Shown: positions 53,308 through 61,532 of the stretch, in pieces | Position numbering within the stretch: position 1 is the stretch's first letter | Layout: each line of letters begins with the position of its first letter | Assembly: GCA_964011275.1 (NCBI GenBank) | Contig: CAXGOB010000022.1 | Span: forward strand, 1-63,939 | Length of the DNA stretch: 63,939 bases | DNA from: UBA7328 sp002471345 | GTDB taxonomy: Bacteria > Bacteroidota > Bacteroidia > Chitinophagales > Saprospiraceae | Direction: 5' to 3' | Notes under the pieces: generated by a model | What the model was told of the DNA's origin: nothing | What the model saw: the letters and a program-made list of their open reading frames with translations, nothing else | Database searches by the model: none | Translations under genes and position numbers: made by a program

Positions 53308-54834
53308 TTAAAATGTATAAGTAATAGGGGCTTCTTTTTCGAAATCAAAACCCGTTAATTTTCTAATTTGATAATAGGTAACCCAGTATGCTCTAAGTGT
53401 ATCAACATAGTCTCGTTGTGCTTGATCTTTTTCTCGTTGTGCTATAGTCAAGTCAGTAATGCTAATAGCTCCAAGTATGTATCTCTGTCTTGATATTTCG
53501 AATCTCTCAAGAGATACTTCTCTAATTTCCTCCTGAATTTTTACCTCTCGTTGAAGTTGTTCCCAATTGCTTACGGCTTGGACGATGTCATTCTGAAAAT
53601 CTAGGTTGTCTTGCGCTATTTGTTGCTCAATCAATTCTTTTTGCGCTCTAGCAATACCTACTGCTGACTTCCTTCTTCCCCAATCTAAGATTGGAATACT
53701 CAAACCCAATTGTACCTGTTGCTCAGAAATAGGATCAGAATAGATATCACTGAATTTTTGAGAACCTCTTGCTAAACCAAAACTGGCAAAAAGGTCGGCT
53801 TTAACACCATATTCAGTTTTTGCCCGATTTATTTCTCTATCCGCTTCAAGTTTTTGCCTTTGGAATGCAATTATTTCGGGCCTGTTCGCCAAAGCTTGAT
53901 CCACCGCAATTGACATTTCCATATCAACTGTATTTTCTTTAGGGTTAGGGGTGAGTACTGCTATATTGTCAGTTTTATCGCCACCCAAAAAGGTTTGAAG
54001 AGCACCTTTTGAAAACTGAACTTGAAAGGCTGCAATTGATAAATCCTTGACAGCAGACTTATATTCAAGTTCAAGCTGTAACAATTCATTTCTAGAAATC
54101 TTCCCTAAATCAAATCTCTCTTTTGCAATTTCTAATAGTTTAGCATTCACATCGCTATTAGTGGTTGCTATTTTCTCATTCACCTGAGCCATAAGCAAAT
54201 CAAAAAAGGCAATTGTTCCTCTTAAATGAATGTCTTCCATATCGATGATATACTTCCTATCTGCTTCGGTCAGAGCAAGTGGCTCTATCTTACTAGCCCA
54301 TTTCAGGTCATTAAACCCAAATAGAGGTTGTGACAACCCTATTCTAAATGGAATACCATTGTATTGATTATTATCCAAAGAAAAATCATCAAACCTTTGC
54401 AGCTGAGATTGTAAAAATACGGTTCCTCCTGTCGACTTAATCTGCTGCTGAATTCCTAATCGTATACTAGAATTATTTTGTGAAACCGATTGAAATGATA
54501 TCGATCCATCCGGTTGTACAATCTCCCTAGAAGTCTTACTATAGTTTGGGGCAAGTAGATCAAGTGTAACACCTGGGCTTAAATTAGTCTTATAGAAAGC
54601 CCATCTTGATTGCGCTATTTTATTGTCAGCAATTGCCTGATATCTAAAAATTGACTGTTCTTCGGCTTTCGTGAGCACTTCATCAAATGTCCATTCTTCC
54701 TGTGCAAGAAGAGAATTATAAGACCCGGAGATTACAACCATAGCCCATATCATAACCATCCATAGTGCTTGCAAGGCAGTTTTATTTAAGAAGTTAAAAG
54801 GGGATGAGTGAGTAGTGTTCATTTGAATTTTCAT
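53308..54834 (-). CDS. TolC-family outer-membrane efflux protein
   Basis: A 508-residue outer-membrane channel. A long N-terminus with a hydrophobic helix (about 20-45, ending NSLLAQEEW) is the signal peptide. The rest has two TolC repeats of long coiled-coil helices (AKERFDLGKISRNELLQLEL; SRQRYILGAISITDLTIAQR), with the usual (R/K)-x-x-x-G-x-(I/L)-(S/T) turn. It would form the exit duct for the ABC pump via the HlyD-type adaptor. The start overlaps the adaptor stop by four bases. Confidence 0.92.
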   Translation of the reverse strand: MKIQMNTTHSSPFNFLNKTALQALWMVMIWAMVVISGSYNSLLAQEEWTFDEVLTKAEEQSIFRYQAIADNKIAQSRWAFYKTNLSPGVTLDLLAPNYSKTSREIVQPDGSISFQSVSQNNSSIRLGIQQQIKSTGGTVFLQSQLQRFDDFSLDNNQYNGIPFRIGLSQPLFGFNDLKWASKIEPLALTEADRKYIIDMEDIHLRGTIAFFDLLMAQVNEKIATTNSDVNAKLLEIAKERFDLGKISRNELLQLELEYKSAVKDLSIAAFQVQFSKGALQTFLGGDKTDNIAVLTPNPKENTVDMEMSIAVDQALANRPEIIAFQRQKLEADREINRAKTEYGVKADLFASFGLARGSQKFSDIYSDPISEQQVQLGLSIPILDWGRRKSAVGIARAQKELIEQQIAQDNLDFQNDIVQAVSNWEQLQREVKIQEEIREVSLERFEISRQRYILGAISITDLTIAQREKDQAQRDYVDTLRAYWVTYYQIRKLTGFDFEKEAPITYTF

Positions 54835-56081
54835 TTAGTTGTGATTTTAAATTCATTCAAATGATCATAGTCTTTCATGTCAGAGATGATGACGTTTTCG
54901 CCTTCTGATAAATTATCTATGATTTCTACAAAATCACTACTCACTAACCCTTTTGTGATTCTTCTTTTTACTGCCATATCCCCTTGTACCACATATAGGT
55001 ACTGGCTATTAGCTCCCCTCAGAGCAGGCCCATTTTTGATTCTGAGCACATTATTTTTACTATCAGTGATTATGTAAACTTCAGCCCTGATATTAGGTCT
55101 TAACAATTCAGAATTCGGATCTTCTAGCTGTATGTTAAACTTAATAGTGTTGTTCTCTACGGCAGGAAGCACATTAGATATCATACCCTTTAAGTCCTGT
55201 CTATTTATCCGGACATTCACAGGCATTCCGACTTCGATTTTGTCCTGATTTCTGTCTGATGTAGATGCTTCTACTCTGAATTTCTCCAAATTAGCTAATC
55301 GTACTAAAGTTTCTCCTTCTTGTACTTTTCTCCCTAAGTCTTCATTTACCCATGTGATTACTCCGCTCTGTGGAGCTCTTACACTTGTCTCTCTGAGTTT
55401 TCTTTTAAGTTCTGCAAGTCTCTTCTCTTGGATAGTATATTCTAGTTCGAGACCTCTTTTTTCGTTAACATTGACGCTTTGCCTGTATTGAAGTTCATTT
55501 TCAAGCATTGATTTCTCCAGTTGTGATACTTTTAGTTGCAGTTCTGCTTGTTCTACTTCTTCCAAAGTAGCTCCACCAACTTCATTGAGTCTTTTTTGAT
55601 CTTTTACCTGTGCTGTGAGTTCATCTAGTTGAAGTGATTTGATCTGATTCTGATAATCTAAGTCTCTAAGGTTTTTATCATATTCCAGTTTTAGTTTATC
55701 AATGTTATTTCTCTTCAATTGCAATTCATCATATAACTGATCATATGAAAGTTTCGTGAACTCTTGATCCAATTCTAAGATGAGATCTCCCTCTTCTACA
55801 AACTCTCCATTAACCTTTATTACATTCTTTATTTCTGTAGTCACTGGGGCATTGATTTCTCTTTCTACACTTGGGACCACAGTCCCTGTAGCTGTAAGTG
55901 TGTTTTGCATATTTCCTCTTTCTACTTTTACTATATGTAGCTCCGACCTATCCTTCTTTGCTTCGAGGAAACTCCTTACAAACCAAAATCCAACTGCTAC
56001 TAAAACAACTACAAGTACATACTTAAGATAATCTTGAAATTTACCTTTCCGTTGTTCATTATCTGAAATTTGACGATCCAT
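54831..56081 (-). CDS. HlyD/MacA-type periplasmic adaptor
   Basis: A 416-residue membrane-fusion protein. N-terminal membrane helix at about 19-36 (YVLVVVLVAVGFWFVRSFL). A split lipoyl domain (TATGTVVPSVEREINAPVTT) flanks a long coiled-coil hairpin (about 110-225), followed by beta-barrel and membrane-proximal domains. It links the ABC pump to TolC and heads the operon adaptor-TolC-ATPase-permease-permease. No TAnnTTTG lies directly upstream, but a sequence close to a sigma-54 -24/-12 promoter does. Confidence 0.9.
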   Translation of the reverse strand: MDRQISDNEQRKGKFQDYLKYVLVVVLVAVGFWFVRSFLEAKKDRSELHIVKVERGNMQNTLTATGTVVPSVEREINAPVTTEIKNVIKVNGEFVEEGDLILELDQEFTKLSYDQLYDELQLKRNNIDKLKLEYDKNLRDLDYQNQIKSLQLDELTAQVKDQKRLNEVGGATLEEVEQAELQLKVSQLEKSMLENELQYRQSVNVNEKRGLELEYTIQEKRLAELKRKLRETSVRAPQSGVITWVNEDLGRKVQEGETLVRLANLEKFRVEASTSDRNQDKIEVGMPVNVRINRQDLKGMISNVLPAVENNTIKFNIQLEDPNSELLRPNIRAEVYIITDSKNNVLRIKNGPALRGANSQYLYVVQGDMAVKRRITKGLVSSDFVEIIDNLSEGENVIISDMKDYDHLNEFKITTK

Positions 56082-56113
56082 TTATTTTTATCTTATGGTA
56101 TATCAATATAGAT

Positions 56114-56130
56114 ACCAAGGCTATGCCAAG
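56114..56130 (-). promoter_or_regulatory. Imperfect sigma-54 (-24/-12)-like site upstream of the export operon
   Basis: On the minus strand the bases read CTTGGCATAGCCTTGGT. TTGGCA fits the -24 element; TTGG is close to the -12 TTGC but one base too near, and the GC of the -12 is not conserved. It would give a leader of about 20-25 bases before the ATG at 56081. Weak on its own; supported by the sigma-54 activator next door. Confidence 0.3.
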
Positions 56131-56330
56131 TACTATAGTGCTATTTATCTGCACATTATATATTATATTTATTTATATATTGTTCGATATTGGACATGCC
56201 CGTTCGGTTTTGAGTGCAATTACTCTTCGTTTTGTTGAAGAAGTGGAAGGTGATAAATTTGGTAGAATCCAATTTCAATAAGTGGAGTGTATCAGAAATC
56301 AAATACAATAAATCAGAAATAAGATTTCTA

Positions 56331-56338
56331 TACTTTTG
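56331..56338 (+). promoter_or_regulatory. Candidate -7 element (TACTTTTG) for the ugd operon
   Basis: TACTTTTG matches TAnnTTTG and lies 31 bases before the ATG at 56370. The expected -33 position does not match well. Confidence 0.4.
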
Positions 56339-56369
56339 CAATCACAATTTTTAAAAGAAATTACTTTAA

Positions 56370-57686
56370 ATGAATATATGTGTTGTTGGTACCGGTTATG
56401 TAGGATTAGTAACAGGAACTTGTTTTGCTGAAACAGGAAATCATGTTACTTGTGTTGACATAGATCAAAAAAAAGTAGAAAAGATGAAAAATGGGCAAGT
56501 CCCCATTTTCGAACCTGGTCTCAATGTTCTATTTGACAGAAACACCAAAATAGGAAGATTAAAATTTACTACTTCACTTGAAGAAGGGATAAAAGATTCC
56601 GAAGTAATATTTCTAGCACTTCCTACACCTCCTGGAGCTGATGGTTCTGCTGATCTCAAGTATATATTAGGAGTAGCCAAAGATCTATCTAAGATCATCA
56701 AGGATTATAAAGTAATTGTCGATAAAAGTACAGTGCCCGTAGGGACTGCGGAAAAAGTAGAAGGGGCATTAAAGGAAAACCTGTCAAATGATCTTTTTGA
56801 TGTTGTATCTAATCCAGAATTTTTAAGAGAGGGGGTGGCCGTTGATGATTTCATGAGACCTGACAGGGTTGTAATAGGCACAAGTTCCACTAAGGCAACC
56901 CAAGTCATGACAAAATTATATAAGCCTTTTGTCCGTCAAGGCAATCCAGTACTATTTATGGACGAGAGATCAGCTGAGATGACAAAATACGCAGCTAATT
57001 CATATCTAGCTACTAGAATAACTTTTATGAATGAGATTGCAAATCTCTGTGAAAAAGTAGGTGCTAATGTAGACATGGTAAGAAAAGGAATGGGAAGTGA
57101 CAATAGAATTGGAAAAAGATTTCTTTTTCCAGGTGTAGGATATGGTGGTAGCTGTTTTCCTAAAGATGTTCAGGCATTAGCGAAAACAGCTAATCAAAAT
57201 GAATATGATTTTGAGATTCTAAAATCAGTAATGAATGTAAATGAAAAGCAGAAGGTTGTACTAGCTGATAAGATTCTGAGATATTTTGACAATGATATAA
57301 AAGGTAGAAAAATAGCTCTGTGGGGACTTGCATTTAAACCTAATACAGATGACATCCGTGAGGCTCCTGCATTATATATCATCGATAAGCTTTTAGAGAA
57401 TGGAGCAACTGTAACTGCTTATGATCCAGAAGCAATGGATAATGTCAAAAAGCTCTATGGTGACAAAATAAGTTATGCAACTGATGCATATAAAGCTACT
57501 CAAAATGCAGATGCTTTGGCCATTGTTACGGAATGGAATGCTTTCAGAACCACAGATTTTGATAAACTCAAGATGTCGCTTCAAAACAAAGCCATATTTG
57601 ACGGCCGAAACCTTTTTGATATAGAGGATATGAAAGGTCGTGATTTTTATTACTCCAGTATTGGCAGAGCTCTAGTATTGAACTAG
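56370..57686 (+). CDS. ugd: UDP-glucose 6-dehydrogenase
   Basis: A 438-residue NAD-dependent enzyme oxidising UDP-glucose to UDP-glucuronate for surface polysaccharides. N-terminal Rossmann motif VVGTGYVGLVTGTCFAETG; catalytic Cys (about residue 259) in GVGYGGSCFPKDVQALAKTA; C-terminal UDP-binding part with ALWGLAFKPNTDDIREAP. The related GDP-mannose dehydrogenases look alike, so the substrate is a good but not certain call. DUF2061 follows 16 bases later in the same operon. Confidence 0.9.
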   Translation: MNICVVGTGYVGLVTGTCFAETGNHVTCVDIDQKKVEKMKNGQVPIFEPGLNVLFDRNTKIGRLKFTTSLEEGIKDSEVIFLALPTPPGADGSADLKYILGVAKDLSKIIKDYKVIVDKSTVPVGTAEKVEGALKENLSNDLFDVVSNPEFLREGVAVDDFMRPDRVVIGTSSTKATQVMTKLYKPFVRQGNPVLFMDERSAEMTKYAANSYLATRITFMNEIANLCEKVGANVDMVRKGMGSDNRIGKRFLFPGVGYGGSCFPKDVQALAKTANQNEYDFEILKSVMNVNEKQKVVLADKILRYFDNDIKGRKIALWGLAFKPNTDDIREAPALYIIDKLLENGATVTAYDPEAMDNVKKLYGDKISYATDAYKATQNADALAIVTEWNAFRTTDFDKLKMSLQNKAIFDGRNLFDIEDMKGRDFYYSSIGRALVLN

Positions 57687-57702
57687 AAACAAAAAGAATG
57701 AC

Positions 57703-57948
57703 ATGAAAGAATCAAGACTAAGGAGCTTTCTAAAGGGGTTGACATGGCGCATAATTGCCACCGGGACAATAATCGCTATTGCCTATTTCACAACTAGTGA
57801 TGTAGAGTTAGCATTAAAAATTGGTGGATTAGAATTTGTCATCAAACTCTTGATGTATTATGCTCATGAAAGGGCATGGCAATCAATTCCAAGAGGTAGA
57901 ATAAGAAAAATTTTGGGCCAAAATAAAGAGGATAAAATTTCACCCTAG
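57703..57948 (+). CDS. DUF2061 membrane protein
   Basis: An 81-residue protein with the DUF2061 pattern: RSFLKGLTWRIIATGTIIAI, then a second helix around LALKIGGLEFVIKLLMYYAH and the motif HERAWQSIPRGR. Two membrane helices are predicted. The family is widespread and often lies by sulfate-assimilation or nucleotide-sugar genes; function unknown. It is 16 bases after ugd and should be cotranscribed. Confidence 0.85.
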   Translation: MKESRLRSFLKGLTWRIIATGTIIAIAYFTTSDVELALKIGGLEFVIKLLMYYAHERAWQSIPRGRIRKILGQNKEDKISP

Positions 57949-58022
57949 TCCTAGGTGTAATTTGACATTTTCAATGGGCATAGTCTTTGCCTATACCCTT
58001 ATACCAAAATCAAGCTACTAGA

Positions 58023-58526
58023 ATGAAGATTATAATACTTTCCCTCTCTCTTTTTCTTGTTTCAAATGACAACTTCAAAGAGACTTATATCGAAAAATGG
58101 AAAGAGCTTTCCATCATCGAATCTGATCGTACAGGTATTCCAGTTTCAATAATTTTAGGGCAGGCAATTCTGGAGTCCAATTATGGCAATAGTGAATTGG
58201 CAATCAAGGCAAGAAACCACTTTGGTATAAAATGTAAAAAAGAATGGGAAGGTCATTTCTTTTATAAAGAAGATGATGATTTTAATAACAAAGGCAAGTT
58301 GATAGAATCTTGTTTTAGATCATACAATATGGATATGGACTCCTTTATAGATCATTCTCATTTCCTATTGGGCAAAGAATGTTACAAATCATTGCTACTA
58401 AATGATAGAAAAGACTACAAATCATGGGCGAATGGACTTCACCAATGTGGATATGCCACAGATAAAAAGTATGCCCAAAAATTGATTAAAATAATTGAGA
58501 CCCACAGTCTTTGGCAACTGGATTAA
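58023..58526 (+). CDS. Secreted glucosaminidase-domain protein (FlgJ/LytG-like)
   Basis: Start set at ATG 58023, giving about 167 residues with a short hydrophobic N-terminus (MKIIILSLSLFLVSN). An upstream in-frame ATG at 57987 would add 12 residues before the signal region and is less likely. The glucosaminidase (GH73-type) fold is visible: GIPVSIILGQAILESNYGNS with the catalytic Glu, ARNHFGIKCK, FRSYNMDMDSFIDHSHFL and a C-terminal YATDKKYAQKLIKIIE. It would cleave peptidoglycan N-acetylglucosamine bonds in the periplasm. No LysM domain is attached. Confidence 0.85.
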   Translation: MKIIILSLSLFLVSNDNFKETYIEKWKELSIIESDRTGIPVSIILGQAILESNYGNSELAIKARNHFGIKCKKEWEGHFFYKEDDDFNNKGKLIESCFRSYNMDMDSFIDHSHFLLGKECYKSLLLNDRKDYKSWANGLHQCGYATDKKYAQKLIKIIETHSLWQLD

Positions 58527-58537
58527 TTGCCAAAGAC
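58507..58537. terminator. Perfect 11-bp hairpin over the glucosaminidase stop codon
   Basis: GTCTTTGGCAA (58507-58517) and TTGCCAAAGAC (58527-58537) are perfect inverted repeats with a 9-base loop that contains the stop codon (58524-58526). No T-run follows, so it is not a classical terminator; it may block 3' decay or act in Rho-type termination between convergent genes. Confidence 0.45.
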
Positions 58538-58559
58538 ATTATGCCTCTTGAGGTATCAT

Positions 58560-59297
58560 CTAATTTTGTAAATGTGAAGGCACATATATAGCCTCTACTA
58601 AATTTATGATTGCTCCATCAGTACTATAGATTACAACTTCTACTCTTCTATTCAATTGTCTTCCTTCAGGAGTGTCTCTACCGTCTAATTCATTTTTAGC
58701 TATTGGGGCTCTTTCTCCAAATCTGGTTGTTGTCAATCTACTTTGAGGTATACCTTTAGACAACATATATTTTTCCGCTGAAGCCGCTCTTCTATCCGCC
58801 AATGATTCATTATAATCATTGGATCCTTTAGCATCGGTATGAGCTCTGAACTCTACAGTATATCCAGGATTTTCTATCATTATTGTATGAAGCATCTCAA
58901 GCCTTCTTATTGATTCTGATCTTAAGTTCGATTTGTCAAAATCAAAAAATATATTTTGAAGTTTTTCTAATTCTTCATATGAAATACAACTTGCAGAACA
59001 TAGTTTTTTTCTTTCTGCCATATCAATCACTCGAGGATTAAGTCCTATTTCTTTACCTCTTTCCACTAGCTCATCTGCATTACCATTAGCATTTACATAA
59101 TATCTGTTAATGTTATGCTGGTCCATAACATGGTACACGTTACTGAATCCCCTAAAATAGCTCAGTTCAACTTTTTGATCAAAAGTGGCCAATTCTACTA
59201 TTATTTGGCTAAATGAAGGAAGGCTGAGTAAGACAAAGGCGATAATAATTAAATTTCTCATTTTGTTAATGTTATGGTGGTTATTGTGAAATAGCAC
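58560..59297 (-). CDS. OmpA/Pal-type outer-membrane protein
   Basis: The frame is 245 residues; the real start is probably the Met at 59261 (MRNLIIIAFVLLSLPSFSQ, a signal peptide), giving 233. Residues about 125-235 form an OmpA C-terminal domain (FFDFDKSNLRSESIRRLEML, FRAHTDAKGSNDYNESLADR, the NRRVEVVIY end) that binds peptidoglycan. The N-terminal part (about 20-120) has Cys residues (KKLCSASCISYEEL) but no family I recognise. It is probably a peptidoglycan-linked periplasmic or outer-membrane protein. Confidence 0.85.
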   Translation of the reverse strand: MLFHNNHHNINKMRNLIIIAFVLLSLPSFSQIIVELATFDQKVELSYFRGFSNVYHVMDQHNINRYYVNANGNADELVERGKEIGLNPRVIDMAERKKLCSASCISYEELEKLQNIFFDFDKSNLRSESIRRLEMLHTIMIENPGYTVEFRAHTDAKGSNDYNESLADRRAASAEKYMLSKGIPQSRLTTTRFGERAPIAKNELDGRDTPEGRQLNRRVEVVIYSTDGAIINLVEAIYVPSHLQN

Positions 59298-59414
59298 CTT
59301 AATGATCTTTAAAACAAAGACCTAATCGGAACATTTGTACTCATGAATATAACAGCCTTTTCAGTATTTCAGAATAAAATTTATAGAAAATGAGATTAAA
59401 GCACAATATTTTAT

Positions 59415-60803
59415 TTACACTTCAATGGTCTTCCATTTTCCTTTTCTGAAAATTGTTATTGCCATTATTGCAAGAATAGAAGAAGAAACGGCTATGGAAA
59501 TATAAACACCAGTTGCTCCTAGTGGAGTATGATTAGCTAAGAAGTAAGCTAAAGGTATTTGAATAACCCAAAAGGCGATGAAATTTAGTATCGTCGGTGT
59601 GTAAGTATCTCCAGCTCCATTAAATGCTTGTCCTATTACCATTTCATAGGCATAGAATACGTAACCTGCAAAAATTATCTGTAATGCCAATGCACCATGT
59701 TTTATTACTTCTGGGTTATTACTAAATATTCCAATTACAGGATGTGCAAGTGGAATAAAAATCACTGATAAAGTGAAAAGTATGTACATGTTATATCTTG
59801 CCGCCATCCAGGCCGATTCCTCAGCTCGATCTGGTTGCTTGGCTCCAAGATTCTGACCTACAAGTGCTGCTCCTGCCATAGCTATTCCCCACGAAGGTAG
59901 GATAGTAAAATATAGTATTTTCCACGCGACTGTATATCCAGCGACTGTCTCGCTCCCAAATGCATTCAATATCCAAACCAAAAAGATAAAACTCGCTGAT
60001 GCAATCAAATGTTGGCCTGCACCTCCAGCAGAAATCTTGATGAGTTTTTTAATTGTTGTCCAAGCAATTTTAAGGTGTTTCCACTTAATGTTTATTACAG
60101 ATTTACCATTAGTCAAATAGTATATCTGGTATACTACTCCTGCGCCTCTTCCTATACATGTAGCTATTGCAGCACCTGTAAGACCCAATTTTGGAAAAAA
60201 CAGAAAACCCATTATCAGGCAAGGATCCAAAATTATGTTTATACCATTTGCTAGTATTAAAGTACGCATCGCAATACTCGCATCTCCTGCTCCTCTATAA
60301 ATGGCATTGATAGCAAAAAGAAGCATTATAATAATGTTCAAGGTCAAAATAATGCGTGTATATGAACCGCCTTCTTCTATTAAGTCTTCAGTCGCCCCCA
60401 TTAATCGAAGCAAGTCATCAGTATAGAAAAAAGCTATCAATCCAATAATAACAGCAAAGAAAACTGCAATAAGAATGGCCTGAAAAGCAGCTTCCGATGC
60501 TTTTTCTTTGTCTTTTTCACCTATTCTTCGAGAAACTACAGCGGTAGCTGCCATACTAATTCCCATAGCCAAAGAAAAAACCACGAACAAAAAAGAATCT
60601 GTAATACCTATCGTAGCTAAAGCATTAGCACTTCCTATCTGGCCTATAAAATAAGCATCTACTATTGCGAATAAAGACTCCATTGCCATTTCTAGGATAA
60701 CTGGAATGGCCAACATGAAAAGAGCTTTTCTTACACTTCCTTCTGTATAAGTTTGTTCTCCACCTTTTACAGCTTCAATAAATAATTGGATATATTTCTT
60801 CAT
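59415..60803 (-). CDS. MATE family efflux transporter
   Basis: A 462-residue antiporter with about 12 membrane helices in two halves. KALFMLAIPVILEMAMESLF, ISMAATAVVSRRIGEKDKEK and the second-half GAALVGQNLGAKQPDRAEES are typical MATE repeats, and FNGAGDTYTPTILNFIAFWV is a common C-terminal stretch. It would exchange cations for drugs or metabolites; substrate unknown. A TAnnTTTG element lies just upstream. Divergent from the metal-linked ABC operon. Confidence 0.92.
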   Translation of the reverse strand: MKKYIQLFIEAVKGGEQTYTEGSVRKALFMLAIPVILEMAMESLFAIVDAYFIGQIGSANALATIGITDSFLFVVFSLAMGISMAATAVVSRRIGEKDKEKASEAAFQAILIAVFFAVIIGLIAFFYTDDLLRLMGATEDLIEEGGSYTRIILTLNIIIMLLFAINAIYRGAGDASIAMRTLILANGINIILDPCLIMGFLFFPKLGLTGAAIATCIGRGAGVVYQIYYLTNGKSVINIKWKHLKIAWTTIKKLIKISAGGAGQHLIASASFIFLVWILNAFGSETVAGYTVAWKILYFTILPSWGIAMAGAALVGQNLGAKQPDRAEESAWMAARYNMYILFTLSVIFIPLAHPVIGIFSNNPEVIKHGALALQIIFAGYVFYAYEMVIGQAFNGAGDTYTPTILNFIAFWVIQIPLAYFLANHTPLGATGVYISIAVSSSILAIMAITIFRKGKWKTIEV

Positions 60804-60810
60804 GAAAAGG

Positions 60811-60818
60811 CAAAACTA
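60811..60818 (-). promoter_or_regulatory. Candidate -7 element (TAGTTTTG) for the MATE gene
   Basis: On the minus strand TAGTTTTG matches TAnnTTTG only 8 bases before the ATG at 60803, so the transcript would be nearly leaderless. No -33 match seen; could be chance. Confidence 0.25.
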
Positions 60819-60865
60819 AGTACATACCTTCGAATATTTATCAGTTGAGCAACTATCCTTTTGAT

Positions 60866-60890
60866 AATCGGTTTATTTTTGATACCGATT
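60866..60890 (+). promoter_or_regulatory. Promoter -7 element inside an inverted repeat upstream of the ABC/metal operon
   Basis: Perfect 7-bp arms AATCGGT (60866-60872) and ACCGATT (60884-60890) surround TATTTTTG (60874-60881), a TAnnTTTG -7 element. A direct repeat TTTTGATA (60859-60866 and 60877-60884) also overlaps. The ATG is at 60903. The layout fits an operator that blocks the promoter when bound; the regulator is not known. Confidence 0.45.
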
Positions 60891-60902
60891 TGTAAATAAA
60901 AA

Positions 60903-61532
60903 ATGCTGAACGCAAAAGACCTTTCATATTCCTACGATGGTAAAACTACCATCGGATTTCCTGATTTCCATGTGGATCAGTCCGGCACCTTGTTGGTGTT
61001 AGGCGATTCTGGAACGGGAAAAACAACTCTCTTACATCTACTTGGAGGGATTATTTCGCCTCAAAAAGGAAAAATAATTCTTAAGGGCGAAGACTTTAGT
61101 GCTTTAAGAGAAAGTGCTTTAGACAAATTTAGAGCAGAACATATTGGTATCGTTTTTCAAGAGGCCCATTTTATTAGATCTATCAATGTAATCGACAATC
61201 TAAGATTTGTTCAACGCCTTTCAGGAGATAAAGTAGATGATATATTCATTAACAGTCTCTTAGAAAAAGTAGGGTTACTTCATAGAACTAAACACAGTAC
61301 CAATAAATTGAGTCAAGGAGAAAAACAAAGATTGAATATTCTAAGGGCTGTCATTACAAAGCCTTCTCTAATTCTTGCCGATGAGCCAACATCAGCATTA
61401 GATGACACCAATTGTGATAAGGTAATGAGTCTTTTAGATACCTTGACAAAAGAGGTCAAAGCTTCTCTAATAATAGTAACCCATGATAACAGACTTAAAG
61501 AACGATTTGATCACAAAATCGAATTGTCATGA
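60903..61532 (+). CDS. ABC transporter ATP-binding protein (LolD-like)
   Basis: A 209-residue ATPase: Walker A VLGDSGTGKTTLLHLLGG, Q-loop IVFQEAHFIRS, signature LSQGEKQRLNILRAV, Walker B LILADEPTSALDD and switch VTHDNRL. The N-terminus (NAKDLSYSYDGKTTIGFPDF) is shorter than typical LolD. It overlaps the following FtsX-type permease by four bases (ATGA), so the pair is coupled. With the third gene it forms a three-gene operon that may handle a metal. Confidence 0.9.
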   Translation: MLNAKDLSYSYDGKTTIGFPDFHVDQSGTLLVLGDSGTGKTTLLHLLGGIISPQKGKIILKGEDFSALRESALDKFRAEHIGIVFQEAHFIRSINVIDNLRFVQRLSGDKVDDIFINSLLEKVGLLHRTKHSTNKLSQGEKQRLNILRAVITKPSLILADEPTSALDDTNCDKVMSLLDTLTKEVKASLIIVTHDNRLKERFDHKIELS

